A model generated the notes under the pieces. It was given only the letters and a program-made list of their open reading frames with translations. It was not told the origin of the DNA and searched no databases. Shown here in pieces: positions 1 through 10,200 of a stretch of 64,000 nucleotides of DNA. This DNA comes from Astrothelium macrocarpum. Taxonomy: Eukaryota; Ascomycota; Dothideomycetes; Trypetheliales; Trypetheliaceae. Location of the stretch: contig JAGEMR010000014.1 of the NCBI GenBank assembly GCA_021030915.1, positions 124,001 through 188,000 on the forward strand. The letters are read 5' to 3'. Each line of letters starts with the position of its first letter. Within the stretch, counting starts at the first letter, position 1. Position numbers and translations under genes: made by a program.

Positions 1-2
1 CG

Positions 3-518
3 CGCTCAGCTCCACGCTACCGCAGCCGCTCCGCGCTGTCTTCACGCTCGCGATCGCCACCGCCGCGGCGGGCTCGGCGCCAGAGGAGCGGCTCGCGGTC
101 GCGGTCGCCTGCGCAGCGGTGGCAACGGCGGAGGAGGAGCCCCTTGGGCAGGGGTGCTGGTGGTGGTGGTGGACGGGGGAGCCCGGCGGGGAGGAGTCGA
201 AGGCGGAACTCGAGTTCGGAGGTGTCGTCGCGGTCGCGGTCGCCGCCGCCACCGCCAAGGAGGGCGAGGAGCAGGATTCGGAGCCCGAGACGGGCGACGG
301 TGGCGGTGCGGGAGCAGAGGGGCGGCCGAGGGGAGGGGGGGAAGGATGAGAGGTTGTTGGAGCTGGAGGCGAAGCGGGAGAGGGTGGGAAAGGAGGAGGT
401 GGAGCGGAAGGAAGAGGATTATGTGCATCCGAGTCGGAGGGGACTGGTGGCGGGGGGAGGTGGTGGGCCTGGAGCTAGCGCGGTGGGGAGGAGGAAGAAG
501 GCGAGTGATTTTTTGTAG
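3..518 (+). CDS. Arg/Ser-rich (RS) protein, 3' end only
   Basis: The reading frame is open from the window edge to a TAG stop at 516-518, so only the C-terminal ~171 residues are visible. It begins as dense Arg-Ser and Ser-Pro dipeptides, the composition of RS domains in splicing and mRNA-processing proteins. A Gly-rich patch follows, then a charged helical-looking stretch (KDERLLELEAKRERV), ending in KKASDFL. A role in pre-mRNA processing is inferred from composition only; the domain that would name it (RRM, PWI, cyclophilin or other) lies outside the window. Sense-strand composition moves from C-rich in the first ~120 bases to extremely G-rich afterwards, as at other gene ends here. The overlapping frames that stay open are by-products of this composition. 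Confidence 0.6.
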   Translation, partial: RSAPRYRSRSALSSRSRSPPPRRARRQRSGSRSRSPAQRWQRRRRSPLGRGAGGGGGRGSPAGRSRRRNSSSEVSSRSRSPPPPPRRARSRIRSPRRATVAVREQRGGRGEGGKDERLLELEAKRERVGKEEVERKEEDYVHPSRRGLVAGGGGGPGASAVGRRKKASDFL

Positions 519-1290
519 GTGGGCTGGAGGGTCGAGATTGGAAGTAGTTGAGGTGGAGTCTGGGGACAAATTGACGGCTGGTGATACTCTTACATAGGGT
601 AGGGACTGTAGATTATCTCTTTCGAAGAATGACACAATGCGATCTTGTTTTGCTTCTTCCGGGAGTCTTGGTGGTTCGTTGCTGGAAGCTTCAAGAGTCA
701 AATGGTACCGCACTGTAAAGCTCACTTCGAAACACCAGTGCAATGGTTTCAAATGTAGTCATTGGTTGAATTTAATTTATAATTGAATGATTTGATATTA
801 CTGTTTTCAATCTTTGACAAACTATTCACCACCATTCCATACCACTCTTCCATCCCTCCAAGTTTCCGACCAGCCCCATTCCGCAAAACTACCCAACCCC
901 AAATGCCAATGCCGTGCAAATGCCGCAATCTAACCCACAAACAATCTGCGCCTCAAAAAGATATACCCACGCAGAAAAACAAACTCGAACGCTCAAGGGG
1001 AAGAGGAGGTAAACATATACCGGAAGAGAAAAAGCGAAAGACAAAATGCAATGCAAGGCGCGCCACACGGGGCGCTGCCATCGTGAACGTCGTGATTTCG
1101 ATGCAAAGAGGGGGTAGACTCGGTGTTCCAAAACAAAAAGGTAGAAGGGGGGAAATGAATGAGCACAGGGTTACGAGCATCAGATAGATGCATGCCCCAA
1201 AAGGCTTGACCCCCAAACACACCCATCCCACCGACTCGAATCCCACACACTTCCTTCCTCGGCCTCCAAACAGCCCCAATCTCGCCACTC
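519..1290. other. Intergenic, convergent 3' flanks
   Basis: This 772-bp gap separates two genes that end toward each other. It should hold both 3' untranslated regions. I see no coding frame with family resemblance and no RNA gene. Confidence 0.5.
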
Positions 1291-3906
1291 TCACATCGAC
1301 AAAATATGCTCCCCCTTCTTGCCCACACCCCCCTCAACCCCCTTCCTCCCGCCCCGATACGCAGCCACCTCCAGCCCCAACTGGCGCATACGCTCACACC
1401 CGATGCCGGGCCGTGGCTTGCGCTCCTTGTGCTCCTTGCCGCCGGCCATGGCGGCGCGGCTGCACTGTTTCTGGTAGAGCTTCTCGCGGCGCAGCTGCCG
1501 CTTCTTCTCGAGGCCCTTGACGATGTCGATGGCGCCGCGCGGGCGCGCCGGCGGCCGGTCGTTCTCGTCGTCGTCCGAGGGTTCGAGGAGCGCCTGGGCC
1601 GCTTGGCCCGGCGTGTGTGGGAGCGAGGCGGTGCGGATCAGCGTGGGCCGCTGCGCGAGACGTACGTGCTGCGTTGCGATGGGGTTGGCGGGGGATGGTT
1701 TGTCGAAGGAGGAGCGCCGGCTTGGGGGTGGAGAGCGGAGGCGTCGTGTTGGCGGTGGTGAGTGCAGGCGTTTGGGGGAGGAGGCGAAGAGGCGGCGCGA
1801 TGGTGGGGGTGGGGAGTGGCGGGTGGAGGACCGTTTGGGTGGAGGGGGTGAGCGGTGGACGGTGTGTTTGGTAGGTGGTGGAGAGCGGTGGGTGGTGTGT
1901 TTTGGAGGAGGTGGAGAGCGATAGACGGTGTGCTTTGGAGGAGGCGGAGAGCGATGGACAGTGTGCTTGGTAGTCGCCAATGGTGGAGGGCTTCGTGCAG
2001 TAGATCGCTTGTGAGGAGATGAATGTTTGGGAGGTGGAGAGTAGCGAGACGAGGATTTTCTCCACTCAGAGACGGAGCGACCACGGACTTCAGTGTCGTG
2101 CATTTCGAGACGGCCAGGAACGAGGGCGTGGTCGCTTTCGTCGGGATGGTGATCATCGTTGTCGACCTCATCCTCTTCATCAATTTCAGGGTCTGAAGTG
2201 GGGAAACTGGGATCAATGTCTTGAGGAATGGCTTTATGCTTTGCAGCTTTCCGTTGTTCCATGCAGGAGAGATAAGCTTCTTCCAATGGACGGTCTTCGT
2301 CAAGAGTACCGCACACAAAATCAGTGCTATCGGGTAGAGCTTGGCGTGCATTGGCTTCAATGTCTACAGGTATAGTCTTGCTGTGCGAGGTTCGGCGAAG
2401 TTTATTTGGATGCGGCGACCGATATCGATTGTGACCACTTCCGACAGAACCAATTGAGGAGCTAGAAGTATTGCGATGTGCAAGTGGCCGGATGTGTTCG
2501 AGGTGCTCCATTGAAGTAGCGGCAGTCGAATGTCCCGGAGCCCACCATTGATAATCAGAGTCAGCATCACTTTCATCGTCCGAGCTTGCAAACCCATTCT
2601 CATCATCTGTTTGAAATCCATCGTCTGACTGAACCTCTTGCTCAAGCTTGTTATGATTACCACGATTAATGATTTCTCCAGCCTCTGGTTCCGAATCCTC
2701 TCCGCGATGACTTAATCCATCCTCATTTCCGTCCTCGTTCTCGTCATCCTCATCCTCCTCGTCCTCATCCTCATCCTCGTCGTTCTGGGGGTCTTCGTCA
2801 ATTATGTCTTCATCATCGAGTGCTTCCTCTTCCTCCTCGGCCTCTTTACCAAGCTGGCGGATAATATTCTCCTTTCCAAGGGTATCGTTAACAGTCAAAC
2901 GACTTCTGTGACAAGTAGATTCCTGAACCCAGTCATCAACTTCCTCTTCCGAACTGGCAAACTCGTGGAAACGTGTTGCACTGGTGTGACCCAGGTCGGG
3001 ATTCTCTTGGTATTTTCTGCGAGCCAACGCTGCAGCACTCTTCCTTGCAGATTTTGGTGAATCATTCTTGACAGTTGAGTCCGAATCACGGTGAGGTTTG
3101 ATTGATGTTCTCTTTGGACTCTCAGTCATGGGTGTTGACCTTTGGATGGCTGGTTGCGGCTCTACTGATTTATCCGCAATACCAACTTCATTGGAGACAC
3201 TGGTCCTCCTCGAACACATAAACTTTATTATACATCTTCTCCCAGTACGCGGCGCACATTCATCTTCCACAGGTTTTGGAGCTGGTGGTTCCTCTAAAGA
3301 TTCTTTTCTTCCACAGGCAAACTTGATGCATCGCTTTCTCCCAAGAGTGGCTTCGACGGCGCTTTCTGTAGATGGATTATTCGGTTCTGAAGATATAGAC
3401 AAGGCATCGGTAACAGGCTTGGGAGTAAGACGGGTTTCATTCTCGGGGTCTTTGGTATTCAAAGCAGGAAGAGAATAGGTAGATGCAGGCGGCAGAGGTG
3501 GACTAGGTGAGCTGGTGCGTAGGCCTGGACTGGTGAAGCCATCATCGCTCGTGAGTTCAGCGGTAGAGGCACCACTTGCACTGCTCCAAGTGGAAGCGGT
3601 GGCGGCTCGCGATAGAGGTGCAGCGGGCAAAGGGTGTGCATGAGAAACTGTATTCTCGGGCTTGAAATGTAGAGCTTGTGTCAACAAAGACTCTCTCCGC
3701 TGAAATTGAGGTGGACCCGTCTTTTCGAAGCGACTACATGTTGGAAAGGCCAACTTGAAATGATGTTGCTGTTCGTCTGGAGGTTCGTCGGCCTCTGCTG
3801 CTGCTTCGTCTTCAAGAGAAGCTAAATTTGTGGCGGTGGGTAATCGCGTGACTTGTTGTGTGCTCTGAAGATTTCGCATTGCGCGATCGATATGCCGATC
3901 GTCCAT
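1291..3906 (-). CDS. DUF2457-family acidic/Pro-rich protein
   Basis: Single-exon frame of 871 residues starting MDDRHIDRAMRNLQ. The central part matches the fungal DUF2457 family as I know it: two Cys-containing basic motifs (RKRCIKFACGRK and RRCIIKFMCSRR, about residues 190-235), a long Glu/Asp tract (about 350-400), and a segment with SDDGFQTDDENGF and QWWAPG. Next come Ser/Thr patches, a block of 11-residue RSPPPPKHTVH-type repeats (about 645-700), and a basic tail. The function of the family is unknown to me; acidic tracts and basic clusters suggest a nuclear or nucleic-acid-associated protein, which is inference. The start is the first ATG and no intron is needed. It diverges from the ATP synthase delta gene across a 2-kb gap. 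Confidence 0.8.
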   Translation of the reverse strand: MDDRHIDRAMRNLQSTQQVTRLPTATNLASLEDEAAAEADEPPDEQQHHFKLAFPTCSRFEKTGPPQFQRRESLLTQALHFKPENTVSHAHPLPAAPLSRAATASTWSSASGASTAELTSDDGFTSPGLRTSSPSPPLPPASTYSLPALNTKDPENETRLTPKPVTDALSISSEPNNPSTESAVEATLGRKRCIKFACGRKESLEEPPAPKPVEDECAPRTGRRCIIKFMCSRRTSVSNEVGIADKSVEPQPAIQRSTPMTESPKRTSIKPHRDSDSTVKNDSPKSARKSAAALARRKYQENPDLGHTSATRFHEFASSEEEVDDWVQESTCHRSRLTVNDTLGKENIIRQLGKEAEEEEEALDDEDIIDEDPQNDEDEDEDEEDEDDENEDGNEDGLSHRGEDSEPEAGEIINRGNHNKLEQEVQSDDGFQTDDENGFASSDDESDADSDYQWWAPGHSTAATSMEHLEHIRPLAHRNTSSSSIGSVGSGHNRYRSPHPNKLRRTSHSKTIPVDIEANARQALPDSTDFVCGTLDEDRPLEEAYLSCMEQRKAAKHKAIPQDIDPSFPTSDPEIDEEDEVDNDDHHPDESDHALVPGRLEMHDTEVRGRSVSEWRKSSSRYSPPPKHSSPHKRSTARSPPPLATTKHTVHRSPPPPKHTVYRSPPPPKHTTHRSPPPTKHTVHRSPPPPKRSSTRHSPPPPSRRLFASSPKRLHSPPPTRRLRSPPPSRRSSFDKPSPANPIATQHVRLAQRPTLIRTASLPHTPGQAAQALLEPSDDDENDRPPARPRGAIDIVKGLEKKRQLRREKLYQKQCSRAAMAGGKEHKERKPRPGIGCERMRQLGLEVAAYRGGRKGVEGGVGKKGEHILSM
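1838..1972 (-). repeat. 33-bp tandem repeat coding RSPPPPKHTVH units
   Basis: On the minus strand about five near-copies of an 11-residue unit follow each other: RSPPPPKHTVY, RSPPPPKHTTH, RSPPPTKHTVH, RSPPPPKRSSTR, HSPPPPSRRL. The units differ by a few substitutions and the last two drift in length. It lies inside the DUF2457 gene and keeps frame. Confidence 0.75.
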
Positions 3907-5885
3907 GGTTAGATCGACGGGCGATTGACACGATACAGAGCACTGATATCACTTGTAAAGCACAAATACTCGCTAGGTTCGCCCTGTGTCCAATGAAGTG
4001 GAGATGATTCTAAATGTGAGTCGACAAAGACGAATAGCCTGGTAATGTTGTGAGTGTCATGTTTGCAAGTGAGGTTGCAATTCGCGATGCATACGGCTAG
4101 CAAGTGTCGAATCCAGCAAGGTCTCTTGAAGAGAATACATTATGATATAAGCCTCATCATGGTGGCGAAGGGCTGTGGTCAGAAAGTCGTATATATGAGG
4201 CCTCGATAGCGGTCTGTCAGATAGCCAAGCAGGCAAAATCAGAATGCTCGTATTGATTGATGGACAGGCAGATGAGGCAAATGTCAGAAGATGGAGGTGC
4301 GACGGGCGGTGAAGCGGATCAGAGGGAGAGGCGAGGACAGATGGGAAAGAGGATGGAGGTTGTTGAAGCACGATGGAGGTTGTGTGTCGGAGATGGAGGT
4401 GGGCAAGTGGCAGCCATCATGGCTTCGGCAAAAAGTGGGTCGTGCTAAAGTCTGCCCGGAGCGTGGAATTTGCTGCAATATCACGTTTACCTTAATAATG
4501 CAACCCAGCGGCACCCCAGCGCTCCCACTGCTCGGCACTGCTGCTCTCGGTCTAGCTACTGTGCCCACGCCTAGTCTCCTCTCTCGCGCGTATAACGGGA
4601 TGACGCTTATAGCAGATGCTGAAGATTCTGTCGCGCTTAATTTGCGCTCGCAGTCCGCTGACGCCGAAACGGGGCCGGCCGTGAGGAAGTTGGCAGCGGC
4701 AGCATCAGCAAGTCGTAAGACGTCATCTTCCATCCGCCTTCTTCCCCAATCCGGTTTCATCTGACGCCCATTGCTGAGCGCCGTGTGCGACAATGACACT
4801 GCTGCACAAAGTTGTGCTCCATCGACAAATAAATGTTTCGTTCTTCACAAATCACGCAAATCGACCGATCTGTTCCAGCAAAGTCCACGAGTCAGGGCCT
4901 GCTTGATTGCTGTCTTCTTCGCCATTGGCCTTCAACACCGCTACCGCCACTTGGCAGCAGAGTACACAAGGGTCCGCTCATCCCGTGATTATCTTGAGAC
5001 GGTCGATTTTACTTGCGGACCGCCTTTTGTTCAGCAAGCCTTGGTCTGCACGCCATGTGGAACCTCCTCACTTGTACTAACGCTCTTGACTTAGCCTTGC
5101 AGTTCCACCAAAAAAGGGTCCTTTGCCCGACAAATCACGTCCATCCAATTCGCATGCCTCTCTCCGTTATTTGCAAATGATATTATATGCCTCAATGCAA
5201 CCAGTATCGTCGCTGCTTGACCGACACTGATGCATACAACCGAATTGCGCCAAGCCGGGTATCCGTTCCTCTCTCTACAGTAGATGATACATTGGCCACA
5301 TAAGTCTGCGTCGCCAAGCCGTAACAGAGATCCACCGCATCAAAGGATTTTTATGCTTGATTCGACCGCTTAATAGCCGCACAACAAACGCCTCATGTTT
5401 TGAAATGAAAGAATACGAGCCATGCCGTTTTGTTGTATGTCAGGTGCGCATGTTTAGAGCATCCAACACCATCCGGAAATAACGGGTTCACCCCGGCATG
5501 ATTGACTGAAGAAATGTAGCTTTTGGTAGAATTATGACGTCTGAAGCTTTTTGATGAATGATGTGGCAAACACCAAATTCTGCTTTGTAGATAAGCAAGG
5601 CACCGATTAATAAAATCCAGGGACTTTTTCTGACCATCATTTCCGCAGGGAGTCTCGGAGTGTTACCGTATGACGGGAGCATAAGCTGTGTCGTACCTTA
5701 TGAACGGCAAACGGCAGAAATAAATCGGATCAAGCTCGGCGGTGAGATACGACAGTATCACGTGACATGCCTTTTCCCGACACGACGGAACGTCAATCTC
5801 CAGTTTGAGAATTCAACATAGCTCCAATAGCTACCAATCTCAACCACTCTCGTCAATCTAATCTCCTCCGACTAAGTCCGGGATC
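3907..5885. other. Divergent intergenic/promoter region
   Basis: Two kilobases between divergently transcribed genes. Short frames occur on both strands but none reads like a conserved protein or joins into one. The right end holds the 5' leader of the ATP synthase delta gene and a TCACGTGA palindrome about 120 bp before its ATG. I see no RNA gene. Confidence 0.5.
5758..5765. promoter_or_regulatory. TCACGTGA E-box palindrome upstream of ATP synthase delta
   Basis: A perfect 8-bp palindrome with the CACGTG core bound by bHLH regulators such as Cbf1, Pho4 and Tye7 types in fungi. It sits 121-128 bp upstream of the start codon. Function here is inferred from position and core only. Confidence 0.4.
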
Positions 5886-6666
5886 ATGAGCTCACTCCGC
5901 ATCGCCCGCGCTGCTCTTAGAGCTCGTCCTGCTGCTCTCCGTGCTCCATTACAGCGGAGGAATTACGCGGATGTTGCTTCCGACAAGATCAAGCTCTCTC
6001 TTGCTTTACCCCATCAGGTATGCCAATTCAATTTGATCTTCTTGCTAACCAAAAGCGTACCTCTCTTTGAACAGGAGCTAATTGGGTACTCTACAGGCCA
6101 TCTACAAGTCTACCGATGTGTATGCAACCTACCGAACCACCTCTCCTGGGTCTTGGTGTCTTTGCCCATTGTACTGACCCAACCTTTCCAATAGACTCCA
6201 GGTTAACATCCCCGCCGAGTCCGGTGAAATGGGTGTCTTGGCCAACCACGTTCCTTCCATTGAGCAATTGAAACCCGGACTCGTCGAAGTAATTGAGGAA
6301 GCAGGCGGAAGCAAACAATTCTTCCTTTCAGGCGGCTTTGCCGTTGTTCAGCCAGGTTCCCAGCTTAGCATAAATGCGGTGGAAGGCTATCCCTTGGAAG
6401 ACTTTAACGCCGAAGTAAGATATCTTAGTTTCCAAGAAAAACCTACCGGGACTGATGACATTTCCCACAGGCCGTACGAAATCAAATCTCAGAGGCACAA
6501 AAGATTGCGAGTGGAAGTGGCAGTGAACAGGATAAGGCGGAGGCTAATATTGAGCTTGAGGTAAGAATTCCAAAATCTATCATGGTCGAAACAGCTGGTG
6601 TGTGTCAAAGGTATGCTGATAGCGGCCTACTAGGTTTTGGAGAGCTTACAAGCAGCTCTCAAATAA
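5886..6666 (+). CDS. ATP16: Mitochondrial F1 ATP synthase delta subunit
   Basis: Delta subunit of the F1 central stalk in mitochondrial ATP synthase. Five exons: 5886-6017, 6097-6119, 6195-6414, 6471-6560, 6634-6666, giving 165 residues. An Arg/Ala-rich N-terminus (MSSLRIARAALRARP, then LQRRNYA) is a typical matrix presequence. The mature part matches fungal delta proteins: KIKLSLALPHQ, then AIYKSTDVLQVNIP across two junctions, the beta-sandwich signature SGEMGVLANHVPSIEQLKPG, GGFAVVQPGSQLSINAVEGYPLEDFNAE, and a C-terminal two-helix hairpin (AVRNQISEAQKIAS, then ANIELEVLESLQAALK). The second exon is only 23 nt, and its acceptor and donor are fixed by protein continuity. Length and order are normal for the family, and nothing looks broken. 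Confidence 0.95.
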
Positions 6667-7266
6667 ATCAAATTCTAGGACTTTAGCATCTTGATTTTGT
6701 ACAGTAGTCAACCGTGTAGAAATCCAGATACATATACCGGTTGTTATCCATGAAGATCGTTTACTTATGTAACATGCCATTCCTACTTTTTTGAACCCGC
6801 ATTTAATCTAGAGATTTGCTAGTCTGCTAATAGGTTATTTTTCTCAGTCCCACGGTAACGAAAATGCTTCCTGACTCTACATTCATTAACAAGTTTTCGT
6901 GGATTATACGGTCTTGACCTAAATAACGTCGGCGGAGCTACTGTTGAAGAGTCCATGTGGCTGCCACGGAGATTTCAGGCTTTGGAAAGCTGCACTCATC
7001 AAACTCTAGGCCCTGCCTTTATTATTCTTTCTGCATTGGGATGAGCGCACCTGCCCATCAAGGTTCAGTTCTACAGCTGAACTATGTCCCTGGGATCATT
7101 GCATTTTCTCAGAGCACTTTTAATGCAAAAACTTACAACTTCGTTCTCTACTAACCTATATCTTTATCGAGCTTCGTGAAAATTAGCTTCCACGAAGCGC
7201 CTTAATTTGTCGAGCTGCATCCTAGGACCCACAATTCTTGACCTTATCGTTCATCTACATCTTTTC
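6667..7266. other. Intergenic between two + strand genes
   Basis: Holds the 3' flank of the ATP synthase delta gene and the 5' leader of the large repeat protein. I see no further gene. The repeat protein's frame is already open from about 7207, without an ATG before 7267. Confidence 0.4.
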
Positions 7267-10200
7267 ATGCTACCGAATCACTCTAAAGATCGCGATGTCT
7301 TCGAATATTCCGTTTCAAGAAACTATGCACGTTTACCTCGTTTTACACCAGACCCTGCAACGACTCCGTTTTGTACTGTCTGCTCCGCATATTTTGGATG
7401 CTTTGGAAGCAGCTGGTCGTACTTGGTCAATAACATCAATGACAGCGATTCAATCGATGAGACCCGGTGCCACTATTCCCTCCCACAGCTAGACGGTCAA
7501 ACGGGTGAACACAAGCAAATTGAGGGATTCCCTCCAAAATATCAGCATTCTCTGCGAGTCAATCCCTTTGTGAGACGAGATGCTTCGGGTAAGCCGTTAA
7601 TGAAACACGTTTCCCCATCCAGCGAATCAGGCGGGCAAATCGATGTAACTCCCACCAATACATCAGGCAGCAAAGATGCCACGGAAAAGTCCCAAGAAAT
7701 TACAGCGCCCGCCGAGGCGTCAGGGCTCCAGGCAAAGCAAAGATTGGACGTGGATCGAGGATCAGAAGAGTCACATACTGATCCACAGAGCGGATATACA
7801 ACGCCGCCTCTTAGCTTTGGGGATGATGATCATTCATCTGTACCTGCACCAGCTCCCGGAGCTCAAAATTGGGATCGACGAACATCAGCTGTTCTACACA
7901 GTTCCGGTTGTTCAAAATGCGATGGGAAGAATATTGGTTTTCCAGGGATAAAGGAGCATGTTCACTTACGACACGTTGGCAACGCGTTCTCCCCGAAACG
8001 CAATGCCCCTGAAGCAAATGAAGAAGTATACCTACGCCATGTTGGATTTATCCCTCCCCATAATCCTGGTCCATCGCATGTTGATCAAGTAATTCAATTG
8101 AGACAAACCGACCATCCGGCTGCTCCTCCGTCAAGCCCTCGACTTCAACCCATTGATGAAATCCGCCTTCGCCGTCTCAAGACACCGCCTTCGACGCCCA
8201 AACCACTACGTTCTCCCCCGCCCATCGAGCCTACGGCAGCAATCATCCAGCAAGCTCAAGCAGAAGGCACGGTCAAGCTCCGTCATGTATACGAGCAGAC
8301 TCCGCTCAAGCGCACAGACTCTGCACCGCTACTTAATCAGGCAAGACTTCGGACTACCGCTGCATCGGTGCGGGAGCAGATCGAGCCCCCTGGTATTGAA
8401 CGACAACTTCCACTACAGCATGTGTCAAAGTCGATTGAACTGTTTGAACGAGGCTCGCTTGATGCAGTGGCGCAGAAGGTGGATGATATGGGGGAGACGG
8501 TGGCGGAAGGAGAACAGAGTGTACAGGAACCAGCTGAACCAAAGTCAACGGTTGCAGAGCTCCTGGATTCCGAGTCGTCTGCACCACCGACCCTTCTTGC
8601 AGAATCAGATGCTTCGGAACCATCTATTGCAGAAACAGCGATTCTAGAGCAGGCGGCTCAAAGTCCAAGCATCCTGGAACCATCGATTTTAGCGCCAGTC
8701 GTTTCAGAGGAATCTAATGTGAGACGATTCTCAGAGGAAGTGGTTGTGCCGGGCCCAATTGCTACCGAGGCAGATTCTTGGAACCAAGTCCCTGCAAAGC
8801 CGATTCCTTCACAGCCAACTATTTCAGACCCGACTAAGCCAGAACCAACTATTTCAGAGTCGACTGAGCCAGAACCAACTATTTTAGAGTCAGCTATTCC
8901 AGAGCCGGTTCCTCAAGGACCACCCGTTGCAGAGAAGACTGCTTCAGAGTTAATCAAGGCTGAGCCAGCTGCTCTGGAACTCGTTCCCCCGGAGCCGGTC
9001 CCTTCAGAGCCAGTTTCTCTACGACCTTTGGCCGACGAAGCTCATAACGACCCCCTAACTGATCAACGTCAGGTCGAACAGCCTCCACGCGACCAGTCTC
9101 TGGTTGAAGACCTCTCAGCCGAGCAACGTCCGCCAGAGCAAACTTTGCCAGAGCAGTTTTTAGCAGAAGAACGTCCACGTGGCGAGTCTTTGACTGAGTC
9201 ATTTCTGGTGCCACAACCTCCAACCAAGCGATCTACCCTGGAGCAAGCTTCAGTAGAGCGAACGTCAATTGCGCAGGATCCGATCGACCAGAATGCAAGT
9301 GAGCAACACCAAGCCGATCAACTTCCAGACGAGCAACTTTCCATCGAAGAACAATTCCTTGAACTACCACCAGTTGATCAGCCAGTTTCTGCAGAATTTC
9401 TTCCTTTGGAGGCAGGTCCTTCCGAGTCATTTCCCGTTGAATCGGTTCCCGCTGAGACGGACATTGTGGAATCAATTTCTCCTGGGCCAGCTCCCGCAGT
9501 GCCAGTCCTGACTGAGTCGATTTCTTCAGGGACGATTCCTGCGGGGTCTGCTTTTACAGAAGCTACAACTACAGAGGGTGCTCCTATCGAGGCCAGTTTC
9601 TCCGAGCTTGTATCAGGAGAACCGAACCCAGCAGAACTTAATAATGTGGAGCCAGCTTCTGCAAAATCGATTCCTACAACGCCAGTTCTTCAAGAGCCCG
9701 TGAATATAGGACCTATCCTTTCAGAGGCAGATTCTGCAAGGCCCATAACTGCAGAGACTATCCCGCCAGAGCCAATTCCTAATGATCTAGGTCCTACCGA
9801 GCCAGCTGCAGTTGGATCAGTCGCTGTTCAGTCAACTTCTATTGAGCAAGCTACTACCGATCAAGCTTCCACCAAGCAAATTTCTACAGAGAAGGTTCCC
9901 ACAGATGACACTGCTACGGAGCAAATTCCTGCAGAGCAAGCTTCTACAAAGCAATTTCCTTTAGAGAACGCTCCTACCGAGCACGTTTCCCTGGAGAGGG
10001 TTTTTACAGAGCAAACTTCGACAGAGCGAATTCCTATAGAGCAAGCTTCGACAGAGCAACTTTCTGAGCAGGTCCCCACTGAAAAAGCCTTCTCCAGACC
10101 AAACGTCTCAGAGCCAAATACTCCAGAATCGGCTCTCCCAAACCCAGCTGCTCCAGGTCTCGCTACTTCAGCGTCTTCTGCTCCAGAATTAACTGATTCA

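Noticed and set aside
4284..5094. Frames of 107-171 codons between the DUF2457 and ATP synthase genes
   Set aside because: Overlapping frames on both strands with no domain pattern, and no splice joins improve them.
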